From Rhexocercosporidium sp. MPI-PUGE-AT-0058 (Eukaryota; Ascomycota; Leotiomycetes; Helotiales), in assembly GCA_020746875.1 (NCBI GenBank), contig JAGTJL010000014.1, positions 186,001 to 250,000 of the forward strand: a stretch of DNA of 64,000 nucleotides. Reading direction: 5' to 3'. The notes under the pieces were generated by a model. That model was not told the DNA's origin and did not search any database. It was given only the letters and a program-made list of their open reading frames with translations. A program made the translations under genes and the position numbers. This document shows, piece by piece, positions 10,933 through 23,619 of the stretch; the first letter of the stretch is position 1; every line of letters begins with the position of its first letter.

Positions 10933-13590
10933 CTGATATATACACTTTTGTGGAAGCTCGCAAATGTGCCTTCATATCCCATAGCCACGAATTGTTGGTT
11001 TCAATGTACAGTACCAGCGCCTGGGGCCAATCAAAGGATACCTGGCACAACTTACCCCGTAATTCCGTGGCTGAGAGCCTCGCTTACCTCCTCACAGCCC
11101 CCGCGAGAAGGCTTACTTTGTTGGAAGACTGCCTGCGACATGCAATGCACCGTTTTCAAGCTGCGGTCGTAATGCGCAAGTACAGATCAAAGCCAGGATT
11201 GGTTCGTATTTAAAAAGTCTGTTTGATGTTTGGCCTGGGGCACAATAAGCCACACTTCAACCTGGTTGGCGGCCCGAGGCGCTCGGGAGAGAGAACCACT
11301 TCGAGCCGAGCTGGAAAAGCGGAATGAAAACAGTACACGAGGAAAGAAAATAGCGTTTAAAGACATGAGCCAGTGATAGCTAAGAGCAATGTAAGTCTGG
11401 GTGTAGTAAAGTCTGACAAGAAAGTCCAAGATAATCAGTTTGGCTGTGAGACTTGACACCTATCATGGTCTACCACAAACAAAGAAAAGTGAGAAGTAAA
11501 GCACCGCTGGTTATTTGATGAAAATATGAAGCGAAAATGAGTACCAGATGATTGAATGGCCGAAGTTGGAGTTGGAACAGGAACGAATCGAGTGTAGCAC
11601 TGAAGAACGACGAAATCCCAGGGTGCAAAGATCAATTGAGCCACGGAACACAGACTAGTATAGAGCACTTGTTGTCTTTCAACCATCTTAGCTTCGGTAA
11701 AACATTGAATAGGTTGTGTGAAGTGCCCAGGTGCTTGACAGAAGTATCTATGCTACAGCTTCTTCAAAGCTCGAGCGACTGATTGTGATGCAGTCAGACG
11801 GCCCAGACCTCCCGCTTCAAGATAGGCCCAGATGTTTGCCGATGGTTGAAGGAAGGATCTTGGTCTTGGAGCCTTCGTTTCGGGCTTCGAGCTGGCTGCA
11901 TTCATCTGTTTGACCTTGTTCTTGTTATGTTTGACGGTGTGTACAAGATGGCTTGGCTTTAGACTCTATTTTGTATTGTAACCGATGATGTCTTGTCATC
12001 TCCACTCTTACCATCAACACACCTCTTGACTTCGCAAATCCAGAGCGGCCCAGTGGCCAATAATATACAGAGGTCTAAGGCAAGATGAGATATTATGCCC
12101 GAATATACATTCACAAGTAACGAGTGTCGATCAAGCTATCAAACCTCTAGTCTCGCACTCCAAGCTCTGAAGCTATCGTGAGCACCGTTCATGTCTCCTG
12201 ACTTGCTTATTTAAGACTACTGTGGGGAAAGATTATATACCGCTCGATGAGAAAGATATGAGATTGATTACTAAATTGTATTAGAAATGCATATCTGAAG
12301 ATGAAAGGAAAGGGCAAAGCCGGTCAAGCAGCAGTAACTAATCATGGTCCACCCACCCCTGAGTGCTGGACGGTATCATGGGTATATAGCCCCTTGGGAG
12401 AAGATACTAAACGTGTGGGTAGGCTTCGTAATTTCCTCACCATACTTAGGTAGCGATTGGGGTTTTATGCATCTGAGCTATTGTTGTTCTCACTTGACAA
12501 ATTGTTTTTTTCTAGGCGTACAGATTTGCTGGGTCGTTGAGAGTTAAATCTTCGTCGGGGAATTTGGAAACCGTATGAGATGGAGGGAAGGTTTCGGCGG
12601 ATATGCTATAGGCAATAGAGGAGAGGCTGTTGAATGATGGATTTGTTGTCGAATGCTTTGAGCGAAATGTTGGATACTAAAGATCAGAGAAGTTGAAACG
12701 CATAAAGATGGCTAAGAAGATTGCCGAAGAGGCTGAGCGTTGGATACAGATGGAGCGATAACCCTGGGAAGAGTCATTGGACAGTCTCTTCGTCATGTCG
12801 TCGAAGAGAAACCATCTCGAGCTCAATAGTCTCGATGCCAACAAGAGAACTAGGTAGATATATACAGACAGTTGCATAAACCCAAGATTTTGAGTAAGAT
12901 CAGATATCCTATTTATAGTACTATCTGCTCTATATCTCTCCTCTCCATGCTAGTTAAAGCTCGCCTCTCGATACATACGTTCTGTGATCCATGGTCCATC
13001 CATTACTCATCCTCCATCTGCACTCGCAGTTCCCCTCTTTGCTTATCTTTCCCATGATTCGACTATTTACATCACCAATCTCCATCTCCGTCTCCAATTC
13101 CACGCCAAAAACAAAGCCCAAGGTCCATCATCTAGAAACAAAAGAAACCCCCAAGACAAAACCAGATGTCGTTTCCAATTTGTCTGCTCCCCTTCCTTTC
13201 CTCCTCTCATATTACCACATCCTCCTCAAAGCAAAGGTCACTAAAATGTAAATAAATGGTATCATCCCATACGCCTCGCAAACAAATGCTGTCTGTCTTT
13301 CTGCTCATTCGGTCATCAATCTCATCTCATCTCGCCCGGTCTTGGGTATCATGCAATCTCCTCTTCCCATTCTTCTTGTCCGTCTCAGTGTATATGCATG
13401 GGTATGGTATGTGTCGCTAAATCAATGCTAGTTTCGTTCTGTGGTCGTTCATTCTGTCGATATTTATTCGTTCTGTAGGTCGCTTTCTATATCCGTGCTC
13501 TTGCTTTCCTTCTCTTCTCTTTCGTTTCGATTCGCGATGCTGTGCTGTTGTCCCGCTTCTCCAGCCCCTGTCTGATATATGCAGTCACCC
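10933..13590. other. Gene-free stretch
   Basis: 2.7 kb between the start of the coiled-coil gene and the 3' end of the next minus-strand gene. Open frames are short and without signatures. From 12.9 to 13.6 kb the plus strand is C/T-rich, which fits the 3' flank of a minus-strand transcript. Confidence 0.45.
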
Positions 13591-14625
13591 TCAATCCATT
13601 GCTCCGCTCTTCCTTCCAAAACTCGTCCAGCGTCTCAGCAAACCCCTCCCCTTCCCACTTCCATCCCCTCCCCCAAGCACGACTCCAACCTTACTACTAC
13701 ACGATGCTTTCTCCTCCGGCAACACAAGTCTATACCTCCTCACGCTCCCACGATCACTCTCCGCATCGTCGTCGCAATGGAATTTCGTGCGCCTTGTGCT
13801 GGGCGGGAGGATACAATCGGGGATGAGTTTTATGAAGAAGCCGCGGACACCCTTTGAGGCAGCGTCGATGGCCGCGTATTCGAGACGCCGTGTGGAGTCG
13901 GAGGTCCAGTATTGAATTGTGGGTGGCGGTGGGTGGGGGATTGTTGTGGGTTGGTTGGAGGGGGTGGCTGTTGTGCTGTTTATATTACTCGAGGTGGTTG
14001 CTGGAGGCGAAGTGTCCGTTAGGGAGGGGAATTGGAAAAACTGGTAGGGTTGCTGAGTTTGTTGGTTGGTGTAGGGTGTAGTGTGACGGGAGGAGAGGTT
14101 TGGTCTAGATCCTGGGTTTGAGGTGCGTAGTTGTGCTGTTGTGGAGGAGCGAGAGGCGCGTTTGGTGGAGGGGCGGACGGTGGTTGATGAGGATGAAGAG
14201 CCTGTTGTTCGTCTTTTTGGACGGGTCGCTGTTGGGTTTGAGGAGGGGGAGGAGAGACGTTTCACTGAAGAGGAGGTGGATGTTCGTCTGGAGTTGGAGG
14301 CCGACGTTGGTGATTGGGGTGTGGGGTTTGTATGTATTTCTGCATAGCCGGAGTCTTGACGGTCCATTTTTATGGCTGTGAGTTTTGGGGAAGGGAGAGG
14401 TTGCGGACTTGTGGTCGTTTGGAGAGGGAGAGACGTCAAGATGGTGGGTTGAGGCGGTTGAGAGAATGGGAGTTGGCGAAGTTCCATATTTGATGAGAGA
14501 TGAGCATGTGCGGAGTGGAAAGTTGCTGCATCTGAAGTGGCCGAGAGACTGGATAGGGATCGATTATGCCAGTGAGTGTTTATAGGATTGAGGTGGTGTT
14601 TGGGAACTTGAGATGGAGTGACCAT
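13591..14625 (-). CDS. Conserved Ser/Thr-rich fungal protein of unknown function
   Basis: Single-exon frame of 344 aa. Residues 1-240 are low-complexity (Ser, Thr, Pro, Gln; basic patches such as ATRPKRRTTG) and probably disordered. A compact conserved-looking block follows at about 245-310: IQYWTSDSTRRLEYAAIDAA, then VRGFFIKLIPDCILPP, CDDDAESD and SVRRYRLVLPEE. Uncharacterised proteins of this type occur widely in filamentous ascomycetes. No catalytic motif or membrane segment is seen. A further in-frame Met (MELRQLPFS) could be the true start. Function unknown. Confidence 0.75.
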   Translation of the reverse strand: MVTPSQVPKHHLNPINTHWHNRSLSSLSATSDAATFHSAHAHLSSNMELRQLPFSQPPQPTILTSLPLQTTTSPQPLPSPKLTAIKMDRQDSGYAEIHTNPTPQSPTSASNSRRTSTSSSVKRLSSPSSNPTATRPKRRTTGSSSSSTTVRPSTKRASRSSTTAQLRTSNPGSRPNLSSRHTTPYTNQQTQQPYQFFQFPSLTDTSPPATTSSNINSTTATPSNQPTTIPHPPPPTIQYWTSDSTRRLEYAAIDAASKGVRGFFIKLIPDCILPPSTRRTKFHCDDDAESDRGSVRRYRLVLPEEKASCSSKVGVVLGGGDGSGKGRGLLRRWTSFGRKSGAMD

Positions 14626-17600
14626 TTTGGATGAGGATCCAGCAGCGGCTGGACGTTATGAAGAGTTTCTGGTTGGTAGTTGATTATTGAATGTGTTTCC
14701 AGGGCCTGAGAATATCCAGTTACGTGAATTCATTCTTTGAGTAGTTGATGTTTCATGAGAACCAGTCGTCAATCGAATCGATTTGAGAAATGTGTTTGTG
14801 GGCGAGGAAGAAGTGTCGTCGTGCGTTGTCAAGAGGACGGCGACGGTGGGGCTCGAGGTTATAAATCTCCTTCTTCTCCTCTCAACCCTTGCAATGGTGT
14901 CGTGCAAACTCCTCTTACAGACAAGGCCAGGCCAGTAAAATAGCGGAATCAAAACCCCAGTAATATCCAATTCCGATGACTGTTTATCTCGCCAAGGCGG
15001 AAATCTGGGCCCGTCACTCAGTCTTTCTCTTTTTCTATTGTTCTGGTTGGATCTGAGATGCTGATGAGTGTGGTGACCGCACTTTGGGTTGAGTGTTAGT
15101 GTGCTTCCAGATAGTGGGGTGGATGTCCTAGGGTGTCCAATGTCCACTGTTCCAGGGTGTGTTGGGGTTGTTGGTGTCTCGCTCTAATCACCGATAGTGA
15201 TGGAGATTGGCCAGATACGATTTATGACGGGGAGGAATAGTGACTAGGGACCCTGAAGATGCTCTGGACTTTCACCCCACTCTCAGCGCTCGGTCGCTGT
15301 TGTAAAGCTACCTAAAATGAGGGGTTGTTCCAGAGTGACACCAAAGGGGATTGAAGGAAGTATATCGAGTGTTATAAGTTAAGCAAGAACAAGAAGATAC
15401 AGAAGAGTTGACAAGCCAAAGTGTTGAACTGAATCAAAACAGTCTGCTCAGGAACCACAACCAGGTAAGGGTTCTTCCTCGGGAAGTCTGACAGGTCCAG
15501 GTGCATGCAGAATGCTGGTGTTTACTGGCTGCAGGCCTTTTCTTGACCGCCACAGATGCACTTCTGCAGTTGAGATGCAGGTCGCTGCAGTAGTGGGGAC
15601 TGTCTCGCTGGAACCGTCGTCCGATGTCGCCTAAGCGTCCAGTGAAGGGGAGAGAATGGGAGAAGGTATCCCGAGGAAGCAGCGGTGGGTGGCGAGGGGG
15701 GATGGGGGTGCAGTAGTGGTATATTTATTGATTTGTTGTGGTGTTGAGGTGGAGGTTGTCGCCATCGAGGCTATGCTGAGAGAATAAAAACGAAAAAGGA
15801 AGAGGAAGAATCGGGACAGGAGAGCAGGCACTTACGTACGCAGAACAGAAGAATCATTTGACACAAACTCGAACAGAAACTGACTTGTGCGCCGGCCTAT
15901 CCTGTTCTGTCCTCCGTTCGTTGACATGTGAAGATCATATTCATTTTCACAACTCCACCCCAAACATAGCATAGCACATGCTTTTTCGCATCTCGCCAAT
16001 CCCCTCGTGACAGCAAACCCTCAGCCCAGCTACCTAGCTCACAGTCAGCAGCTGAAACCGGCAACGAAAATGGGGATCCTCGCCATGGCGCACAGCGGGC
16101 GCACTTGATTGCACTTAGAGATGCAACTTGCACGGCACGCGCCAGATCTCATCCAATACTAAATGCCGACCAGTTACGAAGTAAGACAAGAGATGCCCAA
16201 GAGACGAATGATACAATAATGGAGTGAAACTTGACCCGTCAATAATCTCTCATGCTGTTAAGCGACTACAAACGATGCATTCCTCTCTCCCCAGAGAAAG
16301 AGATGCATCACCATCTCCATCGTCGTGCCTGGCGGTGTGATCGATTCATCTCCGCACGTGTGTGCTGGCAGCGGGTCCGGGTCCGGCCCGCTGCGTCTTA
16401 CTGACTGGGGAAAGGAGGAAAGGCTAGCGAGGGAGATGGGGTTAGGGCTTTGTTTTGTTTTGAGTACTGGTGGGTATTGTGTAAGAGATGTGGTTGCACT
16501 GGCGGTGAGTGGAAAGGACTAACTGCGGTGAAAAGTGTTGAGATGAAGGCATTCGGAAGACGCTCATGTTGGAAGCTTGCGATTCGCGAGGGAAGAAGGA
16601 AGGAAGTTCGGCGTTTGGCGCTTCCTTGGCACTCGGTTGCATTAACGTGACATTCCTCTCGCTCTGTTGTTGACGCTTGAACAGTAAGTTCAAGGAGGCC
16701 TTCATTTACAGGCTGTTTCAAGAATAGTTTTACATATCCTAGCATGCTCATGCCTTTCGCTGTAATTCTTAGTTCGACCTCTGGGAGCTTCACACCACGT
16801 GCAAACCTCAGTCCCCTTCCCTACCTTTCTTTGTCTCCAGTTGTGTCCTTTCATACTGTGGAATTCTGAAGAGCGGGAACAAATGAACTTTTCGGTCTTC
16901 ATTTGAATACACATTTATCAACAGTCTCCAAGATGCGGTATCATCGACCCGGCTGTCCGATCAGTATCTAATCTCTCGGCATCGTATTGCGGTTTAATGA
17001 GCGGAGACATATTACCTCGTAGGAAACTTCACATCTGATCTATTTATTGCAGCTGCGACTTTATTTTTTCGCTGCTCGAGTCACGTTTTATCGACGCCTT
17101 TTGCCTCCATCTACTTCCGTTTCCGCAACTTCGGATTTTATTTTCTGCAGATCGGCGCCGTACGTATCCCGAGGAAACCATTTCATGTTTTTATCTTTCC
17201 TATCGCTCCCCTCTCTTTGTCGTGTTCACTTGTTTCCCTTCCTTCTCATCCATCTATGGATGGCAGTGACCACCCATTTTCTGTCTCCATTGCTCAGGCA
17301 GGGCTGCTTTCACGTCATTGAGTCCTACGATATCAGAAAACTTTTCGTCAGCACTCCCTCTCTTCAACGTTCGTTCTTGAACGGATTCATTTATACTTAG
17401 AATGAATGTTGCCATTCCAGCAGCTTTAAAATATTTGTACAAAAAAATTCCCTAATTTCCCTAGTAAACGATGCCCGTCGCATAAAATGATGACTCTACT
17501 CACTTTCAGAGAAGGTCTAGGCCTCTCTACCTCCATGTTCGGCCTCCATGTTCCTACTTGACTACCTTGAATATACTCTCGTGATTCAACAATGTAAATT

Positions 17601-19579
17601 TACTAAACGGATTATTCCGAATTGTAGAGAGATATGTTGTTCGCCATTAGTAGCATATCTAATCGAGCTTTAACGATTATTTCGCGCACTTATTTATGCT
17701 TTCCATTAGAAGCTTTACAATACACGTCATTATACCGTATTTGAAGGTTAAACAACCTTGAGTTGAGGTAGCGATTCACTACGATACCTATTGTAACAAA
17801 GTTCTGTCGATTCAAGTAAAGTATGATATAGTACCATACAGATTCCCTGTCATCAATGAACGTCCCCCACCTGTGCTTGTGAACACTGCCATAAAGGCAG
17901 ATGTGTCACAATTAGAATGGGCGAACAAACCTCCACCCGAGCCTTTAACTTATTTGAGATCAGACTCTCTAACTTCAGACTTTAGGTTTGCGGAGAACTT
18001 CACGAAGACAAGACAACTCGGGTGGACAAAATTATGAGAATTTCTCTACCACAAGCGAAGCAATATAAAATCGATAATCAGAGAAGATCAAAACGACAAG
18101 TTAAAAACACGTCTATGATATAATTTACCCTTTCAGATGCGCCCCCATTTCAACAGCATCCAAGGTCCACCTTTTCAATATAAACATTTCGTAAACCTTT
18201 CCTTACTGCATTGGCAAATTTTGAGTAACGACTAGTATTCCAGTATCTTCATTTGCAATTTAGTTGGGTTCTCACTTGGTGAAAGTAAACTATACTGCTT
18301 AAGTTTTCTACAGTATTTGACTTTCTTCTATGCAACACCATACCATATTCAGAGGGCAATCGCAAAGACGTTCACATGCCTCGGTCGCCAGGCTTGTCGT
18401 GAGTATATACATAGAGCGCATTACCCTCCTCTCAGTCCCCCGCCACCCTTCCCACCCTTCCCACACATCTTCTATTCTTTGCTTCCCAAAGACCAGCATG
18501 TCCGAGATTTGATCTATTTGCTAAACGCAAATCCACGAAGTGCAAAACGAAATTCTCCATCAGCATCAAGACACTCCTCATCGCGAGCATTTTTGCTCCA
18601 TCTGCATTTGCTGTCACTCAGTAAGATGAAAATTTCCTTCCCCAGCATATCACATAAATACATACATGCATACATTTGTGGTGCGCGCGCGTGTGAGAGC
18701 GGCCCCCTTCTACTCAACCCGCATAACAAATAGACAGACAGTCTCAGTCTCCGAAACTCAGACAAACCAGGCTGACTAAACAAAAAATAGTTGCAACAGA
18801 GCCTCGGATTGTCCTTCTGAGAAAGTATGCGTCAGCTGCCCAGGTGGAGACTTTAGAGCTGGTGAGTATTGATTCACCTCTGTCAGATTCTCATGCATTC
18901 TCATCCATTGCCTTGGTCTTGAAATACTGGACAGTCACTGACGAGAGATACATTGAAGCTTGCGAGGAGGCTTCGGCATGCAATGTCGCGACCTGCAACT
19001 GCATCCACTAAATCCGAATAGGCTTCCTCGGAGTGGAAATGAAAGTTTGGCGTAGAGAAGGTTGGACGCAATGTGCTGGGAAGTACCAAAGGCACTGAGA
19101 GCCTGACTCAAGGTTTTTCTAGTTACATCTATGCATATCATCTAATACTACTCTTTATGCTGGCTTATGCTTATGGTCATTGCGAAATGGATCATTATAT
19201 CCGATTTATCGATAGCTGTAGGGGCTAGGTGGAGCAACGGGATGGGTATGTTCTTATGATATGTAGTACCTGCGCGTTGATGTAACTCACTCTTATCGTT
19301 CTGAAAATCCGTTTATTTTTTCTGGATATGAGTCTGCTGGGGGCCAGTGGTAAATATATTTTCATCCGTTGACGTCCAAGGCAATGGATCAACTTTTAGG
19401 GTGAGCGGTGTATCTAATGGTAAGTCTCATTGTAAGAATATTTTTAGTGGTGTCCTAGAAATTCGTACTATAATCTGACGCCTCACCCACAAAAGAGCTA
19501 TGGTTGTGGAGAAAATGCAAATTTGCATTCCACAAGCCGTGGAAATCTGGGGCGAGTGCAAGCTCCATATTCAAACACA
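14626..19579. other. 5-kb gene-free stretch
   Basis: No gene could be supported. Short frames with His/Ser/Thr-rich or pyrimidine-driven composition occur at 14656-15147 and 15631-15831 (minus), which could be part of a long 5' leader of the gene at 13591-14625. A GTACGTAAGTGC donor-like site on the minus strand near 15837 is compatible with a leader intron. AT-rich from about 17.4 to 18.3 kb. Confidence 0.4.
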
Positions 19580-21283
19580 TTACCCATACAAAGTCTGCAA
19601 TCCCTTACTCGCAACTACAACCATCCAGGCACACTTCTCGCCCCCTCTATCATCAATCCGCCACACCTCCTCCACAATATCCAAAACCCTTGAGACCTGC
19701 TGCAAGCCGACATTCTCATTATGCGCCCGCAGGCCCTCGCGGACTATCTCCCGCCAGGGCTCTTTGGTAGATGACGGTTCGTCGATGGGAAGGAGAGGGT
19801 GTTGGAAAATATCGGAAGTGGAGGGGTGAGGATCGACTAGCCATGTTGCTGCTATGAGGACTGGCAGACCTTGGAGGACGCGAGTACCCGATGTCGAGGG
19901 AATTGTGGCGAGCATGCTGAGGATATGGATGGAGAGGGCGCGGAGGAAGTTATATTGGGGTGGAGAAATGGCCTTTTGTGATGCTGATGTTTCGGATTGA
20001 GGTTCCACTGGAATATCTTGGGAAGGATTCAATGACTGATGTTCCTGTCGATGGAGCAGATGGGGAAAGGTGGCGTACAGCTGCAACAGTCCCGAACATC
20101 TGTACGCCTCTCGCACACTCAAGATTTCCTCAACAGACGTATTCGGATCCTGCGGGTCGTGGAAATTGCTTCGAGGGAAATCTCTCAATCCTAGAAGTTC
20201 TGCTTCAATGATTTGGGCGTTGTCTTCGAGGAAATCTCGAAGGTTGCCTGAAGGGCTGTAGCGAAGACGGCAGAGCGAACCAACCTTCCCGATGGTTAGA
20301 CAAAGGTCATTTGAAAATCCCGTCAAGGGATGCGGATATATTTTCCGCTGCTCTTCAGGCACGTCGGTATCATCCGCAATGTCATGGCTCATCTCCAAGT
20401 TCCTCACTGTCTTCTGCAGGGCTTCTTGGTAGTGAAATGACTGCCAGGGATCCCCTGCCGCAAAAGAAGATATCATGAACCAGTAGATATAGGCTCCCAG
20501 AATGAAAGTCTGCTGATACCTCAGTCTTTCGGTCCGCGACATGAGCCAGAGGGAAAGCAAGACTTGGCTCCCGAAGACATGGCTCAATCCAATATCATTG
20601 ACATCGTACCATGCAGAAGTCAGGCCAGCAAATATAGAACTCAACATCAACTCGTCAGACACATTGAAACCCTGCAGCTTTCCAATCTCGTCTCGAACGG
20701 CTGAAAAAGCCTCGGTTTGGAGACTCAAAGCTTTGACTCGCATCTGTGGATTTTGTCTGCTGAGTTGGGCAGCGGAGGATGCTTGAACAAGTAGAAATAT
20801 GGGTTTGGAGTTGGATATCATGGATGCGGGAATGATTCGGAACGGGCTGACGTCTGAATCGAAACATCCTGCTATTCGACAGACTCGCGTGAAGTAGTGA
20901 TGGATCAACGCGGAAGAGTCGTCGTGGAGAGGTTCACCTAGAGAGGAGCCCGCAATATATGAGCCATTCCCAGAAGAAGACTTTGAGGTTCTTGTGGTTG
21001 ACAGGGGTGGCTCGGGGGTTCGTGGAGGAGATCTTTGATTTGATAGTCGAGATGTCGACGCAGTGTCAACGCCAACCCACTTCAATGGTTTCTGGTAACC
21101 TGGACATTGAAGTTTTTGACGATGGCATTGGCGGCAAGTAGGCACTCCAAGGTCACATTTCACCTAGACCGAGTGAGTAACAGCAAATGGACAGAGAAGA
21201 TTCGCTTGTAGCGACAAACATACTTTTCGGCGTTTACACTGTTGGCACCCCGCTCGGGATTTATGTCGCCGAGCCTCCGACAT
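19580..21283 (-). CDS. Zn2Cys6 transcription factor
   Basis: Fungal binuclear-cluster regulator, 547 aa. Exons (complement) 21224-21283 and 19580-21163, with a 60-nt intron splitting the zinc cluster: AGCQQCKRRK / VKCDLGVPTCRQCHRQKLQC, which gives all six cysteines in the usual C-x2-C-x6-C spacing. The middle and C-terminal region (about 90-545) is the helical fungal-specific regulatory domain, of the PF11951 type judging by EAYRCSGLLQLYATFPHLL and the C-terminal VLDIVEEVWRIDD. The intron at this place in the cluster is common in the family. It is divergent from the sphingolipid C9-methyltransferase over 660 bp, so it could control that gene, but nothing in the sequence proves this. Confidence 0.92.
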
Positions 21284-21942
21284 TTTCAACAGGCTAGATT
21301 TGGATATTACTTGGAAGGTCGTGTACCCCGACCGATCTGAGTCTGAGGTTTGGGCAGCGGTATTTTCGAAGCTTGTGAATCTTGATGGAGACGTGGAGAG
21401 GATGAGCTGCCGTTGGAGGAGGACCCCGCACTACCCCTTTTACAGTCCTCGCTTGTTTTCGCGCACTTTTTAGCCTCAAAGGGCTTAGGTTCACATCACA
21501 TATGTACCAACCATGTTCCACAGCATGTCAGCCATTCGAATATAGCCCGGAAACCAATGAGAACTGTAGGCTCTTGTCCTCATGAGCCTCCTCGTCATCC
21601 TGGTCTTCCGTTTCATGATATTGATGACTGGACTGTCTCCGTCGCACTTCTTGCCTCGAAAGGAATTAGTACATGCCTGAGACCATCAACGGAGGTCCCA
21701 TCGCATCTTGAGGCGGGGCAATACTAACCTTGGAGGGTTCCCAAATTTTTGGTATCGCAAGAGTTGTAGTTTCTGTGTCGCTCTTTTTGTCTCGAAGGGG
21801 AGTAGCACATTTCTGCCAACACCAGCAAGCGGCCGAAGTTCCTCTGTTTCGCGAACAACCCCAAGATGTAGGCTTTGTATAAATATGAGGGCCATCATGG
21901 CACTTCAAAATCATTTCCACTGACGTATCTGCTTCCATCGCC
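21284..21942. promoter_or_regulatory. Divergent promoter with three imperfect direct repeats
   Basis: Between the start codons of the Zn2Cys6 gene and the C9-methyltransferase. Three copies of a roughly 32-bp motif lie in the same orientation at 21462-21496, 21643-21674 and 21779-21810. The shared core is CGCACTT..TTGCCTCGAAAGG followed by a TTAG/GTAG..ACAT end; copies 2 and 3 match at about 30 of 41 positions by eye over the longer alignment. They could be binding sites or relics of a duplicated segment. Confidence 0.5.
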
Positions 21943-23619
21943 ATGGATCCCAAGCCCAGCCCGCCAGAAAGTCAAATCGAATTCATCAGCACACCACCAC
22001 AGGCACCAAAAGCTTTTGCCTTGAAGGCAGATTGTGGAGTGAAAGTCATATCAGTGAGGTCCAAAAATGTTCAATCATCTTCAGCGATGACTAACACTGT
22101 ATAATTCAGTCTCCTTCTATCCATGATGGCGTTCTTCCAGCCGACGGTCCCGGAGCCGAAGGTTTTTCGAACTTCTACCTCTTTACCCTCCTCATCGGCC
22201 TTCCCTGCCTCCTCACACTCCTTCTGAAGGGTCGATGGATAACACTCGCTGTCGTTTCAACAATCATCACATTTCCCGTCCTTGCTTCATTCTGGTACCT
22301 TTCTTCGATTTTCACACCTCGCAAGAACTCGAAAGTGAAGCTACCAGGTCGTCCAGTCGAAAGCTACATCACCTTTAAAAATAAGGCAGATAGGGAAAAG
22401 TACAAAGGCAACAAGAAAGCCCCAATCCAGATATTCCAAGAGAAATACTTCGACGGCCATGTGGAGTTCAATGGTGACGCTCTTGAGGTCCTGGAGCATC
22501 GTCATGACTGGGTCGATTTCAGCTTGACCTATGGCTTCTTCAAGTACTTCTTGCTGAGCTTTGTACCTGAGGTGATTCTTCATACGAAGTCTCAAGGTAA
22601 GATTCAATTTTCTCTTTAATTTTTAGCAACAAATCGCTGATAACTCCTAGATGAAGAGCAGGTCCGTGGACACTACGACCGCGGCGACGATTTCTACTCC
22701 TGGTTTCTTGGACCCCGCATGATCTACACATCAGGCATGATATCCGACCTTGCGTGCGAAGAAACACTCGAAGAGCTACAAGACAACAAGATGGAAATCG
22801 TTTGCAAAAAACTAGGCTTGAAGAGTGGAGAAACTTTGCTCGATATCGGATGTGGATGGGGGACGCTCGCTCGGTTCGCGAGCGTGAACTTCGGCGCGCA
22901 TGTCACTGGTGTGACACTTGGGCGAAATCAGACGAAATGGGGCAATACTGGTCTCCTCGCTGACGGAATCTGTGCAGAACAGAGTCGGATTCTCTGTATG
23001 GATTATCGCGAAATTCCGAAGCGGAAATACGACAAAATCGTCAGTCTGGAAATGGCCGAGCATGTCGGTATCCGGCATTTTGGATCGTTCATGAAGCAAG
23101 TATATGATTTGCTTGAAGACAACGGAGTTCTCGTGTTCCAGGTCTCAGGGCTGAGGAAACCATGGCAGTATGAAGATCTTATCTGGGGACTCATGCTCAT
23201 GAATAAGTATGTCTTTCCTGGCGCCGATGCATCTACTCCTTTGGGCTTCTACGTCGGCAGCATTGAGAGTGCTGGGTTTGAGGTCAAATCTATCGATACG
23301 ATTGGTGTTCATTACTCCGCGACATTGTGGAGATGGTATCGGAACTGGTTGGGAAACAAAGCGAAGGTAGAAGCAAAGTATGGAGGAAGATGGTTCAGGG
23401 TAAGCTTACTTCATTTCAAATTTTGATGGTACATGTACATGCTGATTGCTTCCATAGATCTGGAACTATTTCCTGGCGGCTTCAACAATCGCTTCGAGGC
23501 AAGGAAGCGCAACTTGCTATCAGATGACACTGGTGAAAAATTTGAACTCCACCCAGAGGACAGCAGGTATTCCGACACAATTCGCCATTCAGGGAGCATT
23601 GTCAGCGAAGAAACTTTGA
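21943..23619 (+). CDS. Sphingolipid (glucosylceramide) C9-methyltransferase
   Basis: Membrane-bound SAM-dependent enzyme that adds the C9 methyl group to the sphingoid base of fungal glucosylceramides; member of the cyclopropane-fatty-acid-synthase superfamily. Exons 21943-22053, 22110-22596, 22651-23399 and 23458-23619; introns of 54-58 nt; 502 aa. Two membrane segments lie near residues 55-110 (YLFTLLIGLPCLLTLLL and LAVVSTIITFPVLASFWYL). The family signature RGHYDRGDDFYSWFLGPRMI follows, then SAM motif I LLDIGCGWGTLA (about 262-273) and the catalytic region GVTLGRNQTKWG. All frames and splice phases agree, so the gene is intact. A bacterial-type CFA synthase would lack the two N-terminal membrane segments. 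Confidence 0.92.

Noticed and set aside
14656..15147. 163-codon minus-strand frame upstream of the Ser/Thr-rich gene
   Set aside because: Low-complexity, no family features and no splice link; more likely leader or promoter sequence.
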